From positions 1 to 64,000 of the forward strand of contig NZ_FNUR01000008.1 of the NCBI RefSeq assembly GCF_900108105.1: a stretch of 64,000 nucleotides of DNA, given 5' to 3'. The stretch is from Butyrivibrio sp. Su6 (lineage in GTDB: Bacteria; Bacillota; Clostridia; Lachnospirales; Lachnospiraceae). Under the pieces are notes generated by a model. The model made no database searches and was not told where the DNA came from. It saw only the letters and a list, made by a program, of their open reading frames with translations. Positions 63,040 to 64,000 of this stretch are shown piece after piece. How positions within the stretch are numbered: position 1 is the stretch's first letter; each line of letters starts with the position of its first letter. Made by a program: the position numbers and the translations under genes.

Positions 63040-64000
63040 GTGGGAAAAGTATTAGAGTTACTAAGAAAAATGTATGAATGGGTTGTCACCTTGCTTGTGC
63101 TTGTGATACTCGTATTTTTGATTTATTTATCAAGCAGAACAACTGCAGTACTTACGCAATCAGAGCATCTTTTGTTTATAAAGGAGACATTCATATTTTT
63201 CTTTGCTGTTATTTTAGCTTCAATTTTACTTGTATTCATAAGCGTAAAAAATCAGAAGATCAGTAGAATTATTGCAAAAATAAATTCAGATGATGTCCTA
63301 TATAGAAAGCTTAGAAAATGGTTAACAATAGGACTTTTTGGAGTATGCCTTTTTTGGGTACTTAATACACAGATGATTGCTAGAGCAGACCAGATTGAAA
63401 TTCAGGAAGCATCTTTTAGGATACATCTTGGAGATTTTGGGGAACTGCTTCCGGATGGATATATAGGTGCTCATTCCAATCAGATGGGACTTATGCTTTT
63501 AAGCTATTGGTTTTCTTTCTTGTTTGGAAGCCAGAATTATCTCGTTTTTCAGATTATCAACTGTATAGCTGTTTCAGTAATTTACCTACAGCTCGCAGGT
63601 TTTGGAACAGTGCTTAAAATGAATAATTTTGGAAAACTGCTAGTGCAGGTCAGCGGTTTTTTCTTTTTCCCTATTATATTTTTTACTTCTTTTGTATATG
63701 GTAATCTGATTGGTTTGGCGCTGTCACTTTGCGCTATAAATCTTGAATATGCTTTCTTTGAAAAAAAGAATGTGAAATACGGAATATTGTCGGCATTTCT
63801 CATCGCTCTTGCAGCCATGGTTAAGCCTAATTTCTCAATTTTTATGATAGGAATGCTTATTTATGGCGCTATAACTATAGCTTTAAATAAATCATACAAG
63901 GCAGCCTATTATTTAGTCTTGATACTGTTATTCTTTTGCATTCAGTCATTTGGAACAAGGTTTCTTTTTGAAAAAATGTCAGGGATAGAAATGGGGGATG
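63040..64000 (+). CDS. Polytopic membrane protein, cut by the window end
   Basis: A GTG start at 63040 follows aaggga and opens a frame to the last base, giving 320 residues without a stop. It has an N-terminal helix (about 14-31), a second helix, then loops and at least six further segments. FGELLPDGYIGAHSNQMGLM follows the third helix, and AALAAMVKPNF occurs later. The design resembles GT-C-type membrane glycosyltransferases, but no family is certain. It follows the GtrII-like gene by 18 nt and may be in the same operon. Confidence 0.6.
   Translation, partial: MGKVLELLRKMYEWVVTLLVLVILVFLIYLSSRTTAVLTQSEHLLFIKETFIFFFAVILASILLVFISVKNQKISRIIAKINSDDVLYRKLRKWLTIGLFGVCLFWVLNTQMIARADQIEIQEASFRIHLGDFGELLPDGYIGAHSNQMGLMLLSYWFSFLFGSQNYLVFQIINCIAVSVIYLQLAGFGTVLKMNNFGKLLVQVSGFFFFPIIFFTSFVYGNLIGLALSLCAINLEYAFFEKKNVKYGILSAFLIALAAMVKPNFSIFMIGMLIYGAITIALNKSYKAAYYLVLILLFFCIQSFGTRFLFEKMSGIEMGD

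Noticed and set aside
1..64000. tRNA or rRNA genes
   Set aside because: No cloverleaf with T-loop consensus or rRNA-like stretch was noticed in reading the intergenic sequences; a dedicated scan could not be run.

Overview
The window looks like a chromosomal segment of a low-to-moderate GC Gram-positive anaerobe, most likely a Lachnospiraceae member of the Butyrivibrio/Pseudobutyrivibrio type. The reasons are strong AGGAGG-like ribosome binding sites, a lipoprotein-anchored LIV transporter, a DUF6465 protein, GtrII, YfhO and PTPS-related membrane proteins, and the codon style. No rRNA, tRNA or CRISPR array was seen, and the genus is inference only.

1-1676: a possible transposase tail, several hairpins, an array of eleven copies of a two-box 34-35 nt repeat (487-1150), a large imperfect inverted repeat (1280-1406), and A/T-rich iterons (1581-1668) just ahead of a P-loop ATPase gene (1677-2717).

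2725-41289: a surface-glycan locus of about 38.5 kb, all on the + strand. It opens with a PglC-like phosphoglycosyl transferase, an ATP-grasp enzyme and a PglA-like GT4. Next come a TviB/WbpO-type dehydrogenase and a WbpP/TviC-type epimerase, which would supply UDP-HexNAcA sugars. Further genes are four more GT4s, two deacetylase-fold proteins, a formyltransferase homologue, two asparagine-synthase-type amidotransferases, and an acyl cassette (ACP, MaoC, SDR, FkbH-type HAD-IIIC) followed by an MBOAT and an SGNH protein. Then come GT11-type enzymes, a PglK-like ABC transporter, a YfhO protein, DUF5672, GT2, GT17 and DUF6056 proteins, a pyruvyl transferase and a Wzx-like flippase. Together they suggest a lipid-linked glycan rich in uronic acid or uronamide, decorated with acyl, pyruvyl and perhaps formyl groups, and exported by one or both flippases. 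No classical Wzy, Wzz or tyrosine kinase is visible.

41290-47220: an accessory zone with two more arrays of the same repeat (41426-41657 and 46308-46667), a GH88/105-like hydrolase, a ROK fructokinase, two unknown small proteins, a PD-(D/E)XK-like protein and a small membrane protein.

47474-52477: a complete LIV branched-chain amino-acid ABC transporter operon (livKHMGF), with a transcription terminator after livK and related structured elements at its gene junctions.

52529-64000: a cytidylate-kinase-like protein, two tandem PTPS-related membrane paralogs, a 5'-3' exonuclease, a lysophospholipid-type acyltransferase, a convergent orphan GHKL histidine kinase, a two-helix membrane peptide, three tandem hairpins ahead of a DUF6465 gene, a GtrII-like protein, and a membrane-protein gene cut by the window end.

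The most unusual feature is the repeat family. Each unit is a GGGYATATA box and a GCCACC or ACATCC box held exactly 18 (sometimes 19) nt apart by variable sequence, and units are always arranged head-to-head. About 20 copies lie in three intergenic arrays.
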